Below, in pieces: positions 9,985 to 19,850 of a stretch of 64,000 bases of DNA. Made by a program: the position numbers and the translations under genes. The DNA lies in the NCBI GenBank assembly GCA_933228675.1, contig OW121743.1, forward strand, positions 116,940,542 to 117,004,541, written 5' to 3'. Every line of letters starts with the position of its first letter. Position 1 is the first letter of the stretch. Source of the DNA: Stomorhina lunata (taxonomy: Eukaryota > Arthropoda > Insecta > Diptera > Rhiniidae). The notes beneath the pieces were generated by a model. It made no database searches, was not told where the DNA came from, and saw only the letters and a list, made by a program, of their open reading frames with translations.

Positions 9985-10590
9985 AAAAAAAAATTTCTGC
10001 AGATAAATGTTTAAATAATATTTTTTATAGAAAATTTTTGAAAAAAATATTATAATAGAATAATTTAATTAAAAAACTTTTCTATAGAAAAATTTTTGAT
10101 AAAAAAAATTTTCTACAGAAAATTTTTTGACAAAAAAATTTTAATAAAAAATAGAAAATTTTTTTTGAAAAATAAAAAAAAAAAGAAATTCTATAGAAAA
10201 ATTTGAAAAAAAATATTAAAATATTATAATATTATAATAAAATTTCTTTAGAAAAATTTTTAATAAAAAATTTTTCTATGGACAATTTTTTGATAAAAAA
10301 TTTTTCTATGGAAAATTTTTTGATAAAAAAATTTTCTACAAATTTTTGATAAAAATTATTTTCTATAGAATTTTTTTTTAAATCAAAAAAAAATTTTCTG
10401 TAGAAAAATTTTAAATAAAAAAATTTCCTATAGAAAAATTTTTAATAAAAAAAAATTGTCTATAGAAAAATTTTTGATAAAAAACATTTTCTATAGAAAA
10501 ATATTTGATAAAAAAATTTTCTATAGAAAAAATTTTGATAAAAAATTTTTTTATAGACAAATATTTGATAAAAATATTTTGAAAAAAATA
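9985..10590. repeat. Satellite array C1 (about 30-bp unit)
   Basis: Tandem units of the form TTTCTATAGAAAAATTTTTG followed by ATAAAAAAA, with indels and local A-rich expansions. Same family as arrays A and F. Confidence 0.85.
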
Positions 10591-10694
10591 GAGTAAAAAA
10601 CTTTTTCTTTTTGAAACATCATTAAAAAAACCTATTTTAGGTCAAAGTATAAAAAATACCAACCCTGATTACAACCGACCTACGTGTCATGAGC
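10591..10694 (+). repeat. Conserved satellite-array flank, copy B
   Basis: GAGTAAAAAACTTTTTCTTT, AACCTATTTTAGGTCAAAGT, CCAACCCTGATTACA and TGTCATGAGC match copy C at 11.1 kb in order and sit at the right edge of array C1. Confidence 0.7.
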
Positions 10695-10704
10695 AAATGT
10701 ATGA

Positions 10705-11075
10705 ATAATTTTATTTTCTATAGAAAAATTTTTGAAAAAAAATATTAGAATATTATAATAGAATAATTTTTAATAAAATAATTTCTTTAAAAAAATTGTT
10801 GATAAAAAAGTTTTTTATAGAAAATTTTTTTAAAAAAATAAAAAAAAAAATTCTATAGAAAAATTTTTGCTAAAAAAAGTTTCTATAGGAAAATTTTTGA
10901 TAAAAAAAGTTTCTATAGAAAAATTTTTGATAAAAAAAGTTTCTATAGAAAAATTTTTGATGAAAAAATATTCTATAGAAAAATTTTTGATAAAAAAAAT
11001 TTTCTATAGAAAAATTTTTGATAAAAAAAATTTCCTATTGAAAAATTTTTAATAAAAAATATTTTGGAAAAAAAA
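10705..11075. repeat. Satellite array C2 (30-bp unit)
   Basis: Regular 30-bp units (TTTCTATAGAAAAATTTTTG + ATAAAAAAAG). Because 30 is divisible by 3, a 61-codon frame with a ten-residue period (IEKFLIKKVS) stays open at 10,867-11,052. This is a by-product of the repeat. Confidence 0.9.
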
Positions 11076-11185
11076 TGGAGTAGAAAAAAATTTCCTTTTA
11101 AAACATAAGAATTACACATTGTAAAAATACCTATTTTAGTTAAAAGTATAAAAATGGCAACCCTGATTAACCTACATGTCATGTG
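11075..11185 (+). repeat. Conserved satellite-array flank, copy C
   Basis: TGGAGTAGAAAAAAATTTCC, TTACACATTG, ATACCTATTTTAGTTAAAAG, TGGCAACCCTGATT and CATGTCATGTGC. Together with copy B it shows that array plus flank was duplicated as a block (10.1-10.7 and 10.7-11.19 kb). Confidence 0.75.
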
Positions 11186-12290
11186 CTTTTGTCGGTGCTT
11201 TGCTGACGACTAAATAAAATAAACTGTTTTCAGCCAGTTTTGTAAATTTTTTCTCACCATAAAAATCTTTTGACCATATCACACAACAACATGAGTTAAG
11301 GCAAGTTTGTTAGGGGTGTGAAATACATGAGATGATAGCAAACGCGTATGAAGTGTTTTCTTCAACACGTGTTGACTTAAAAATGGAAACTACAAAAAAT
11401 ACAATAAAAATCTTATGGTTCCAAAAGCATGTGTGCACAAATATGTTTGAACACATTGAAGACAGAAAAATTTAATAGCAAATAAGAGTCGTTATGTAGC
11501 CAATAGTTACAGCTACACGACCACAAACCACTTTTGTAGTTGTGGTCAAACTGTAATTATTTTTATATTGGTGTGTGACAACAACAAAACTAGTGATGGC
11601 AGTACTTGTGCAAATGAGAAATTCCCAACAAACCAAAATGGTTTTAGAAATAACTTATAAAATGCTTACTAACCTAAGCGTTAAGCTTAGAAAAGTGTTG
11701 AGATTACTATTATAAAAGGTTTAATGAAAATAGTTTAATGATGAAAACTGAACCCTTACAATAAATTTACTTTTATAAATTATATATTAAGCATTGAAGA
11801 AGAATAGTTTCTTACACATGCTCACTAGAATTGCTCTCTTTCCCTTTCCTTTGTTATTAATGCAATTAATTCCAAAAAATTTTTATAAACACCTATTTTA
11901 AATTTATTGGACATATGTATGTTTTTACAATAAATATTTTATTTTAAAATATCTAATTATTAATTAATTTATCACTGTTTAAAACACTTCACTTATAAAA
12001 AAAATATTTCACTCTTCACTGAAAAAAATACAAAGACTGAAAACTTTAACAAATAATACAAAATTGAGACAAAAAACGGTACTTTATTCTCAGAAACAAT
12101 AAGAAGAGAATAAATTCCGTCATATTTGATAAATTGTTATCATTGTAAGCCTTTATTAAATATGCATGTAAAAAGTTGTAGGAAATCTCGTATGATAAGT
12201 TTGTTCTACAACTAGCTTAAAATTTGCTTCTAAATTGGTTTGTTGGGTTGCGTCACTTAAATTTATTTCTTATTGGCGATTGTTATATCG
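11186..12290. other. AT-rich intergenic stretch
   Basis: No gene recognised. A small hairpin with GACCACAA/TTGTGGTC arms lies near 11,520-11,550. The rest is low-complexity AT. Confidence 0.5.
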
Positions 12291-12292
12291 TA

Positions 12293-12583
12293 CACCACCA
12301 TATGTAGGAAGGGTATTATAAGCTTTTGCTGATATATCTCTACATAGAAATATATATTTTAGTATACTGATGTACTCACAATTACTTTCGAAGTTAATTG
12401 AACTTGATTATATTGAACCGAACTTTGTACTTTGAAAACAAGCTTACATGGATATCCAGCCGGACGGACATCGTTAAATCAAATCAGGGAGTGATTCTGA
12501 GTCGACTGATGTGTCTTAGATCAATGTTACTATGCGTTACAAACAACAGCACAAACGTTTCCACCTATGATGATGAAGGGTAT
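12293..12583. repeat. Two GGGTATAA-type repeat ends in opposite orientation
   Basis: At 12,293-12,360 the sequence ACCACCATATGTAGGAAGGG followed by TATTATAAGC reads as the 3' end of the family on the minus strand. At 12,430-12,583 GCCGGACGGACAT, TGATTCTGAGTCG, CTATGCGTTACAAACA and CCACCTATGATGATGAAGGG form a plus-strand 3' end. They are head-to-head remnants. Confidence 0.6.
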
Positions 12584-12604
12584 ACAAATACTCTAAAATT
12601 CACT

Positions 12605-13190
12605 TAAGAAAATGTAGAAGAATTTTACTACTTGCTAGACCGCCATGGCGTTAAAAAACCTGCAAGCGAAGTGGCATAGAGATTACCAAGATTCCTGTTT
12701 CAGAAGAAGATATTTCTGAACAGATTTTTTTAAAAGCTTCTTTAAGCGACTCTTTGCTTGTTTTTGAAGTTGATGCTATATTGCGTATAATTAAATCCTA
12801 AACGTACTCAATTGGGTTTAAGTCTGGTGATTGAGTTGGGCTATGGAGCTGTTTGGGAGCATAATAAAGTAACCACTCTTAAAAAAAGTGCAGTGTGTTT
12901 AAGATCGTTATCCTGTTGAAAGAACTAACAGGGCTCAAGATGTCGACAGATGCTTGCAAATTTAATTTCAATATGTCATCAACAAATTCTCATATTCCGC
13001 TGCTCCAATCGTCACAAATCATTACCTCCGTTTTACCGTTGAAACCATATTTTGTGTTTGAAGGGCAGGTTCCAAATAAACTAAATTTGCTCTCATCTGT
13101 GAAAGAACTGTTCTCCAAAAACAATTTTTTTTGGAAACGTTTACCTTTCTTTAAACATATAATTTTTAAGATGTATTTAATTTAGGTCCG
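12605..13190 (-). pseudogene. Tc1-like transposase pseudogene 1
   Basis: On the minus strand the translation gives FTDESKFSLFG (about 13,071-13,105), VMICDDWSSG, FQQDNDLKHTA (about 12,890-12,925), then SPTQSPDLNPIEYV followed by TAG where Trp is expected (12,790-12,850). These are the ordered DDE-domain landmarks of Tc1-family transposases, with the second catalytic Asp in QDND and the last acidic residue in NPIE. The N-terminal helix-turn-helix region is missing, and the stop plus later stops make it inactive. It lies tail-to-head with a second, more diverged Tc1 copy. Confidence 0.85.
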
Positions 13191-13716
13191 TCTATATATA
13201 AATCTGTATTCGACATGTCATAATTGCAATTTTGTACACGCTTCTCCCACAACTGTTAGCTTTTTGCAGAGTTTTTACCTCGGAGAGCTGCACTAACAAT
13301 TGTTCATAGATTTTCAATAGGATTTAAGTCAGACGACTGTACCGGTCAGCTAAAAACATCGACTTTGTTTAAAAACTCATCGAAGAGGAACTTCCCATTT
13401 GGTCTAAGGCATCATGACGTCGTTTACTATGTTAGTATAATCCTTCCACCTTATCTTTGTACTGTATATAGAGGTCCTGCACTATAAGAGGAAAACTATC
13501 CCCATAAAACCAATAAATTTCCTTTACCTATTTAATGTTTTTTTTTTGTATATTTAGGAGGGTTTCGTGTTCGGGGATCTTAAAGTCAAAGTACATCTAC
13601 CAGAGTAATAATAATGACTTAAGTTTTGTCTGACCATAAAATATTTCTCGACATAGGCATAGACCAATTTTTGTCTCCACAAAATCATCATTGATGATCG
13701 CTGTCCTCAATGCTTA
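13190..13716 (-). pseudogene. Tc1-like transposase pseudogene 2
   Basis: On the minus strand the translation includes PVQSSDLNPIENL followed by TGA in place of Trp (about 13,311-13,350), then TIVSAALRGKNSA, the expected C-terminal continuation of a Tc1-family DDE domain. Upstream (13,400-13,700) only scattered matches such as GDSFPL remain, with several frame changes. It differs from the adjacent copy at 12.6-13.2 kb, so the two are separate insertions of related elements and not a duplication. Confidence 0.75.
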
Positions 13717-15457
13717 CCCAGCAAGAACAGTGTCAAATGTTTGAAATATGATGACTTTTACTTTTGATAACAAACGTTTTTCTCAAACTTTTTTCAAGCC
13801 TGAGCAGATATTGAAGATTCACAGGGTTCAGTTGAGAATAAACGTTTGAAAAATTATAGTTTCTCAAATTTATAATAAAGGTTATTCTCATATCATTATC
13901 TAACCCTAAGATAATTTGAAAAATGTTATATAAATTTGATATGAAATGTTATTTAAAATTTTTTTCATACTTTAAAAAAAATTGATTTATGGTATAAAAT
14001 TTTAGGGTTAGGTAATTTAGTGGAATGGTATTGTATTTGTATGCAGGGTACCAAAATTCGTCATTTCGTTCGGATTTTTTTTTTAATATTTCCGTATTTG
14101 ACCATAGAGTCTTATTTTAGAAAAGTCACCCGACATTATAAATCGATCAGCCAATTTAATTGTTATGGTCCCTCCACCGAAGCAAATGCCTGTACCAAAT
14201 TTCATCAAAATAATAAAATTTATATGCACAACCATCCATCCACCTATTAGGGTACAGCTTAAAAAATTCAATGTGACAATTACTTTTTTCAAAATGTCGT
14301 CAAAAGAAGAACGTCGAAAAAATATTTGAAATTTTGAAAATTGTCCTCATTGGAAGAAGTCATAGATTGTCAAATGTTTTTCATGAAGAAATTCCAGTTT
14401 GTTCGACTGTGCGGTAAGATCTAGATTAAAAAAAATCACAGAAGGAAGTGTAGCAAAATCGGGAACTTGTGCAAAAGTTTTGCTGCGATAAAAATACCAT
14501 GAAAAATACCTTGATAATGTGGAGATCCATAAGCGTACCTGAAAAAGAAAGCCAACTGTTTCTAATGCCCGAGCGGACTCAAAAAATCAAGTTGAAAAAC
14601 TAAGAAAAACAAAATGTGCATCATGGATGACGAAAGTTATATCGCGTTGGATGGTAATGAGTGGCAAGGAACTCATTCTTTCGAAGGGAGTAGGCCTGTA
14701 GATAATAAAATATTTTGAAAATACTAAGTTCCCAAAAAAAAAAAAAAAAATTAGTATGGTTGGCATTTGGTTCAGAAGGAATGCAAGTTCGTTTTTTTTC
14801 GAGTCAGGCTTCGCCTTAAACTCTGACTGAAATATAAGTGACTACTTGCCAAAAGTTGCGGAATTTATAAGAGAACACCACAGGGGATTAAGTGTTATAT
14901 TTTGGAAGAACCTAGCATTAAGCCGTTATGCTCAGAAAACGTTTGAGGCAATGGATGCTCTAGGTATACCATGTGTACCTATAGAGAAAAATCCTCCAAA
15001 CGGCTCGCAATTACACCCAATTGAAGAATTCTAGGCCAATTTAAAAAGAAGATCCAAAATATTAAAAATGAGCCTCAAAAATACCAACATCCGCATTTTC
15101 GAAATTTATGGAAAAAGTTAACCGAAACTGCCCGGGTGGGGCTACATTTTTTTTGTTTTTGCATTTAATTTAAGAAATATTGTATAATTAAAAAAAGAAT
15201 AATAAAATTTAAGTTATTGCTAAAAAATTGAATTGAATTTTGTCGCAAATTTTTTTCACCATACATTAATCAACTGATTTAAATGTGATTTTACTTATGT
15301 TCCACGTGTAGATGATATCAGTATTTGAAAAACCTTTGAGAATAAGGTTTGATAATGATTTGAGGTTTGCATTTATCAATTTGAGAATAAAGTCCCCTTT
15401 TCCCAAATCATGATCAAATGTTCCTCAATTTGAGAATAAACCTTTTTTCTTACTGGG
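13717..15457. mobile_element. 1.74-kb TIR element enclosing a mariner-type pseudogene
   Basis: Left end CCCAGCAAGAA (13717-13727) and right end TTCTTACTGGG (15447-15457) are inverted with one mismatch. Subterminal blocks also correspond in inverted orientation: TTCTCAAATTTATAA and ATTCTCATATCATTATC near the left, and complements of TTCTCAAATTGATAA and TCAAATCATTATC near the right. The left end is preceded by TA. The enclosed 14.3-15.1 kb gene remnant is of the Tc1/mariner superfamily. Whether the termini belong to that gene or to a host element it jumped into is not settled. Confidence 0.5.
14293..15140 (+). pseudogene. Mariner-type (MDDESY group) transposase pseudogene
   Basis: Starts MSSKEERR. 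An internal block reads CIMDDESYI (14,617-14,643), carrying the first catalytic Asp region. Downstream IFWKNLALSRYAQ (about 14,900-14,940) stands where related transposases have FWPDLASCHYA, so the second catalytic Asp is replaced by Asn. NPPNGSQLHPIEEF (about 14,990-15,033) contains the final acidic motif. Several stops and frame changes interrupt the gene, and about 40-60 codons between the MDDESY and FW motifs are missing or scrambled. It is dead. An intact relative would be about 350 residues. Confidence 0.85.
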
Positions 15458-16480
15458 ACCCAGCAAACCTTACGAAAGTATTGTTGCTTTTCACTTGCTA
15501 TTATACAATGAAGAACAACAAAAAATTGAACCAAAGTTGTTTGTGTATTTTGTATTGTTAGTGCTGGGTTCTGTATGTGAGTATTACAAAAACAAATGAG
15601 CATGGGCACACTTGGTATAGATAAACGTTATTATAATTATATGAGTTTCATTAATCCCGACATGTAGAAATCCCCTAATTGCGAAATAACTTCAAAATTA
15701 ATAAATCTCCCTTCTCCTCCAAAAAGTTAATCAACAAATTATCAAAACAAACTCTAGTTAAAAAAAAAAAAAACATCAGATGACAACACTGTATCAATAA
15801 GAAGTCACAAAATTTTTATAGCGAAATCAAGAATAAAACTAATTTGTCGCTTTGTTTTTCAACAACGAATTCGACAGGCTATACTACAACTACATTGACT
15901 AAATATTCTATGCAAAACTTAAATTTGGTAATAATTTCACAACTAAAAGTTTTTTTATAAAAAAAAAAAAAATATTTACAAATAAAAAGTATGCATTAAG
16001 GATTTAAATAAAAATGATCAGCAAATTAGAAAATAATATAACAAATAAAATGGGAAATGAGAACACAGGTACTACTTACTTTAATTTATTTTTTTCCCTT
16101 CTATAATCACTCTCTGTTAAAACAACTTTACACTTTAAAATTTCAACGATGACTAAAGAAAATGAATTGCCGCTTTGACAACACAAATGCAAACAACAAT
16201 AATAACAAAATTCCTGTTGTTTTTGTATTTTTGTCGTTCTGAATTAATATGTGTGAGTGTGTGTAGAACAAAACAACGAAAAAAAAGAAAAGTGTTGCCA
16301 CATGATTGTTTAGTAGCAGGTGATGTCAACACTTCCTGAAAAAACGTTGTTTTAGCGTTTTTTACACTTTCGCATATTTTCTTTTTTTGAGTCATATTTA
16401 ACAATAATTAATAATCAATTTCATTGAATTAAGTTATAAAATGCAGCTTTAATTTTGGAAATTACTTATTCGAACTTTTA
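15458..16480. other. AT-rich intergenic stretch
   Basis: Holds ACCCAGCAAACC at 15,458 and GTGCTGGGTT near 15,555, possible ends of a further tiny element of about 105 bp that I cannot confirm. Otherwise low-complexity AT with no gene. Confidence 0.45.
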
Positions 16481-16810
16481 TTTGAATAATTTGAAAATTA
16501 GTTTATTAGTTTTATCAGGCTTGAGTTCATTTTGTATTTTCAAATTATTAATTAGAACATTTTGAAAGTAATATTTGTAGAGAAAATTGAAAACAATATT
16601 TTAATACAATATTTCGTTCAAATGCATCTTGAACATCACAGCTGTCAATTTTAATAAATTACAACAAGCAATGTGTGTGAAAATCTTGAGAGGAAAACTT
16701 GATCATGTGGCTGCAGGCCCCTTGACCACAGCCGAGTTTTTAAATTGAAGTGATGATAATCAATTTAACTTCATTGAGTTTGATTGAACTTCACGGGGTT
16801 TAATTGATTA
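16480..16810 (+). repeat. Composite dispersed repeat, uninterrupted copy
   Basis: TTATCAGGCTTGAGTTCATT, TCAAATTATTAATTAG and TTTGAAAGTAATATTTGTAG form the arm also seen at 38.5 kb. ACCACAGCCGAGTT and GATGATAATCAATTTAACTT with GAGTTTGATTGAAC follow. The 9.5-kb copy, in reverse, carries the same modules but is split by an insertion. Confidence 0.6.
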
Positions 16811-18966
16811 CTATTTGTTTACTCGAACTTTCACTTTCCGTTGACAGGTAGAGAAGAACAAGTCTTTTTGGTTTTAAGTTATTTTTTTCTAAGTCTAGAA
16901 GTGAGTCCATATCTATGTCCAAAACTAGTATAAAAAATTTGATATCACTACATAGCTTTCAAAAGCATGTAGTACTTATATTTAATATATTTTTGAATTT
17001 TTATTTTATCCTTGTAATTAACGAAGGACCCAAACAATTATATTAAAATCTTGAAACTTGAAATAAGGGATTGAATTAAAGTGCCTTAAATCATTTGCAA
17101 TATACTGAAATTGAAATCACACCGAAGTTAAATGGAAAGTCATATTTTGATACAATTTTTAGAAATAGACAAAATATTGAAAATTTTAGGAGGCTATTTT
17201 ATCCCTACATAATTTTATAAGTAGCAATAAATATAACTTAAGGAAGTTGCTAACAAAAAAAAAGGAATATTTTTTTTTTGTGTAACAATCCTGGGGTCAA
17301 ATCACCGCATTCGAAATCGAGTTCTTCATTATCGAAATATAGTCAACGTGAATCACGGTATCCGTTAGCGAATCGTATCAACTCGAAGTTGTACTCGATA
17401 AGTAATCTCTTATCGAAAGCAAACAAAAATTTGCATTTTGGGACACAATTTGCTATATATTTCTTTTGCTACGTTTCATACAATTTTACACATGGTATTT
17501 TGGGCTAATCTAAGCAATATAATAGATGCCGCTGACAAAAGGCAAATGGGTAGTACGGATGTCGTGGATTTTGAAACTTGTCCCGAATATAACTCCTTAT
17601 AACGGTAGGAATATAAAAAATATATATGTTTTTCTTCACAATTTTATTTATTTTGTTTTCCTTTTTTGCTTTTTTTTCTTAATATCATATGCTAACATAG
17701 CAATCTAAAAAATATTAGTAGGTAATATAAATTACGATCGATCCAAAAAAATGTCGCCATCGAAAATTTTCTCTACTAGAAGGTGCTCTCGATATTGAAT
17801 GCGGTGATGGCCTCTGTTTTATTTTCATTTAAAAGATTGATCTTCAGTTTTAACGAAAATGGAGAATTGGGAAAAAAGCATTCACGTTTTGAGTCCATGG
17901 TATGTTCTGCAAATCACTTTCACGTGATTTTGAAATCACATGAAATTCAAAAAGGCTGTAATTTCTATAATTGTTAACATTTTAATAGGGTTTATCAATA
18001 AGTTTCTAGACCTTATTCATCTTAAGTTTGTGAACTAATAAAATAAATAATAATTCGACTTTGAAAATGAGACGTGTAAAACATACCTGACAATAACTTC
18101 AAAATAAAAAAAATAAAAAGTCGCACATGTGTCAACGCGGGTTTAGACCATTTGAACTTAATTATTTTCTAAACTTCATGAATTACTGTAATTAAAATGT
18201 ATTATTCAAAGGAATTAATAAAAAAAAATTACAAAAAATTTATAAAAAAAATTATTGGAGTTTTTTAATGTAAAATTCATCAGCCACCCAGTATTTTTTT
18301 AATTTTTTTTTTCATAAAAAATTGATTTTTGCTTAGTAATAGATATGGCAACAAATAGTCTCATTAGGAGGGTGGAGGCAATTGTTTTCAAAACTTTAAG
18401 TACTTTTATACAAATTTTTTATTTATTTTTTAATGAATTAACCCCTTGCGACACGATTTAATTTCGGAGAAACATGCGTGTTCTGACTATTTAATTTACT
18501 ACTACTGCTTTTGAAACATTTAAATATTCGGCGGGCATAGCCCGTCAATTTCGAATTTGGCACAGAAAATGTTAATAAAAATAATCACATAAACTTTACA
18601 AAAAGTTATTTTAGTATTTAGTAGTTTTTGTTTGCTTACTTTTTTTACTGAAAATTCATATAAATTTCAAAAAAACATACTATTTACTTTAAAACAAAAA
18701 CTCAAATAAGAGCTTATATATTTTTAAAAGTGGCAACACTTGTTTATTGGTTTTACAGTTTTCTCTCTTACTCTTTGTTTTGCTGTGTTTCTTTTTGGTA
18801 TGCATCTGGTTGTTGCTGGAATAATTCAAAACAAACGAACATTTGTGTAGCTGGCAACATGTATATAAACATTATATGTATGGAGTATAAAAAAATGCAC
18901 TTTCGTCTTCTTTAACACACATGAAGACATAAAATAAATTTATTTAGTGCAGCGTCAGATGTTTTT
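16811..18966. other. AT-rich intergenic stretch
   Basis: No gene supported. ATCACCGCATTC (about 17,301) and GAATGCGGTGAT (about 17,799) are inverted and could be termini of a decayed element of about 0.5 kb. Frames of 60-76 codons here lack recognisable motifs. Confidence 0.45.
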
Positions 18967-19232
18967 TATACCCTTCGCCAACATAGGTGAAAAGGGTATT
19001 ATAAGTTTGTGCTGATGTATGTAGCGCATAGAAATATTTGTCTTAGACCCACCTCTCATATAAGTCCAAATGACGAAAACAGCTTTAATATATAAGTTTT
19101 AAGAAAATATTTGTATGATGACAAAATTTAGCAAATATCTGTCTTTATATACGAAAAAGAACACCTTTGACTTTAGTGGTAAAGGGTATCGTATGGTCGG
19201 GCTTGACTTAGTATAGCACTTTCTTACTTGTT
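18967..19232 (-). repeat. Internally deleted GGGTATAA-type repeat, both ends present
   Basis: Starts with a hairpin, ATACCCTTCGCC..GGTGAAAAGGGTAT, and ends at the complement of ACAAGTAAGAAAGTGCTATA. Only 266 bp remain of an element that spans about 735 bp at 27.0 kb. The central CAAATGTGGACCGATT-type repeats are gone. This copy defines both termini of the family. Confidence 0.8.
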
Positions 19233-19850
19233 TTTTTTTATATATTTAGGGCTTAATTTATAATAAATTTGCGAGCACTGTTCTCTAATTTAAAGTTATC
19301 GTTTAAAATTATGGGTTCACAGTAACTCCTAATTGCTGTGGGAATCACTATTATTCCTTTATAAATGTCTTATTATTTTTATATAAAATATTTTATATTT
19401 ATTTTTATTGTATTTTCAATGAATATTTTTAACAAACTGATTTGTAAATATTTTTTATGTTTAACAAATTTTTCAAACTATGTAATTTGATATCGAATAT
19501 ACTTTGAAATTTAAAGTAGATTAATTGTGAAGTGTTTTTAACACAAATGCTACAAACACAATCACGACTGCAGGCTACGAGCTACAACCTGTCAAATTTA
19601 GATAACACGCTTTCAAATGGGAATGATTATTTTAGCGTCAACACAGCCACACGACTACCGACCACCGTTGTAGCTGTAGCCAAATTTGAACTAATTTCTA
19701 TTTTTGTTGGCGACAATAACAGATTTAGTGCTGTCAACACCATAAAATATTGAAATAAATGAGCGATTTTAACCACTTAACTTCATTCAGCGTAAATACG
19801 ATGAAGAAGTCTAAGAATTAAAATTATTTTTTTTAAGTTTCTTTGCTATA
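19233..19850. other. AT-rich intergenic stretch
   Basis: Includes an imperfect inverted pair GGCTACGAGCTACAAC / GTTGTAGCTGTAGCC (19,573-19,681) inside a slightly GC-richer segment. Its 73-codon frame has no recognisable domain. Confidence 0.45.

Noticed and set aside
14020..14240. Another copy of the GGGTATAA family
   Set aside because: Only a short match (ACCAAATTTCATCAAAAT) is visible, not enough to call it.
17301..17812. 0.5-kb element with ATCACCGCATTC inverted ends
   Set aside because: Only 11-12 bp match clearly, no target duplication is seen, and no second copy is in the window.
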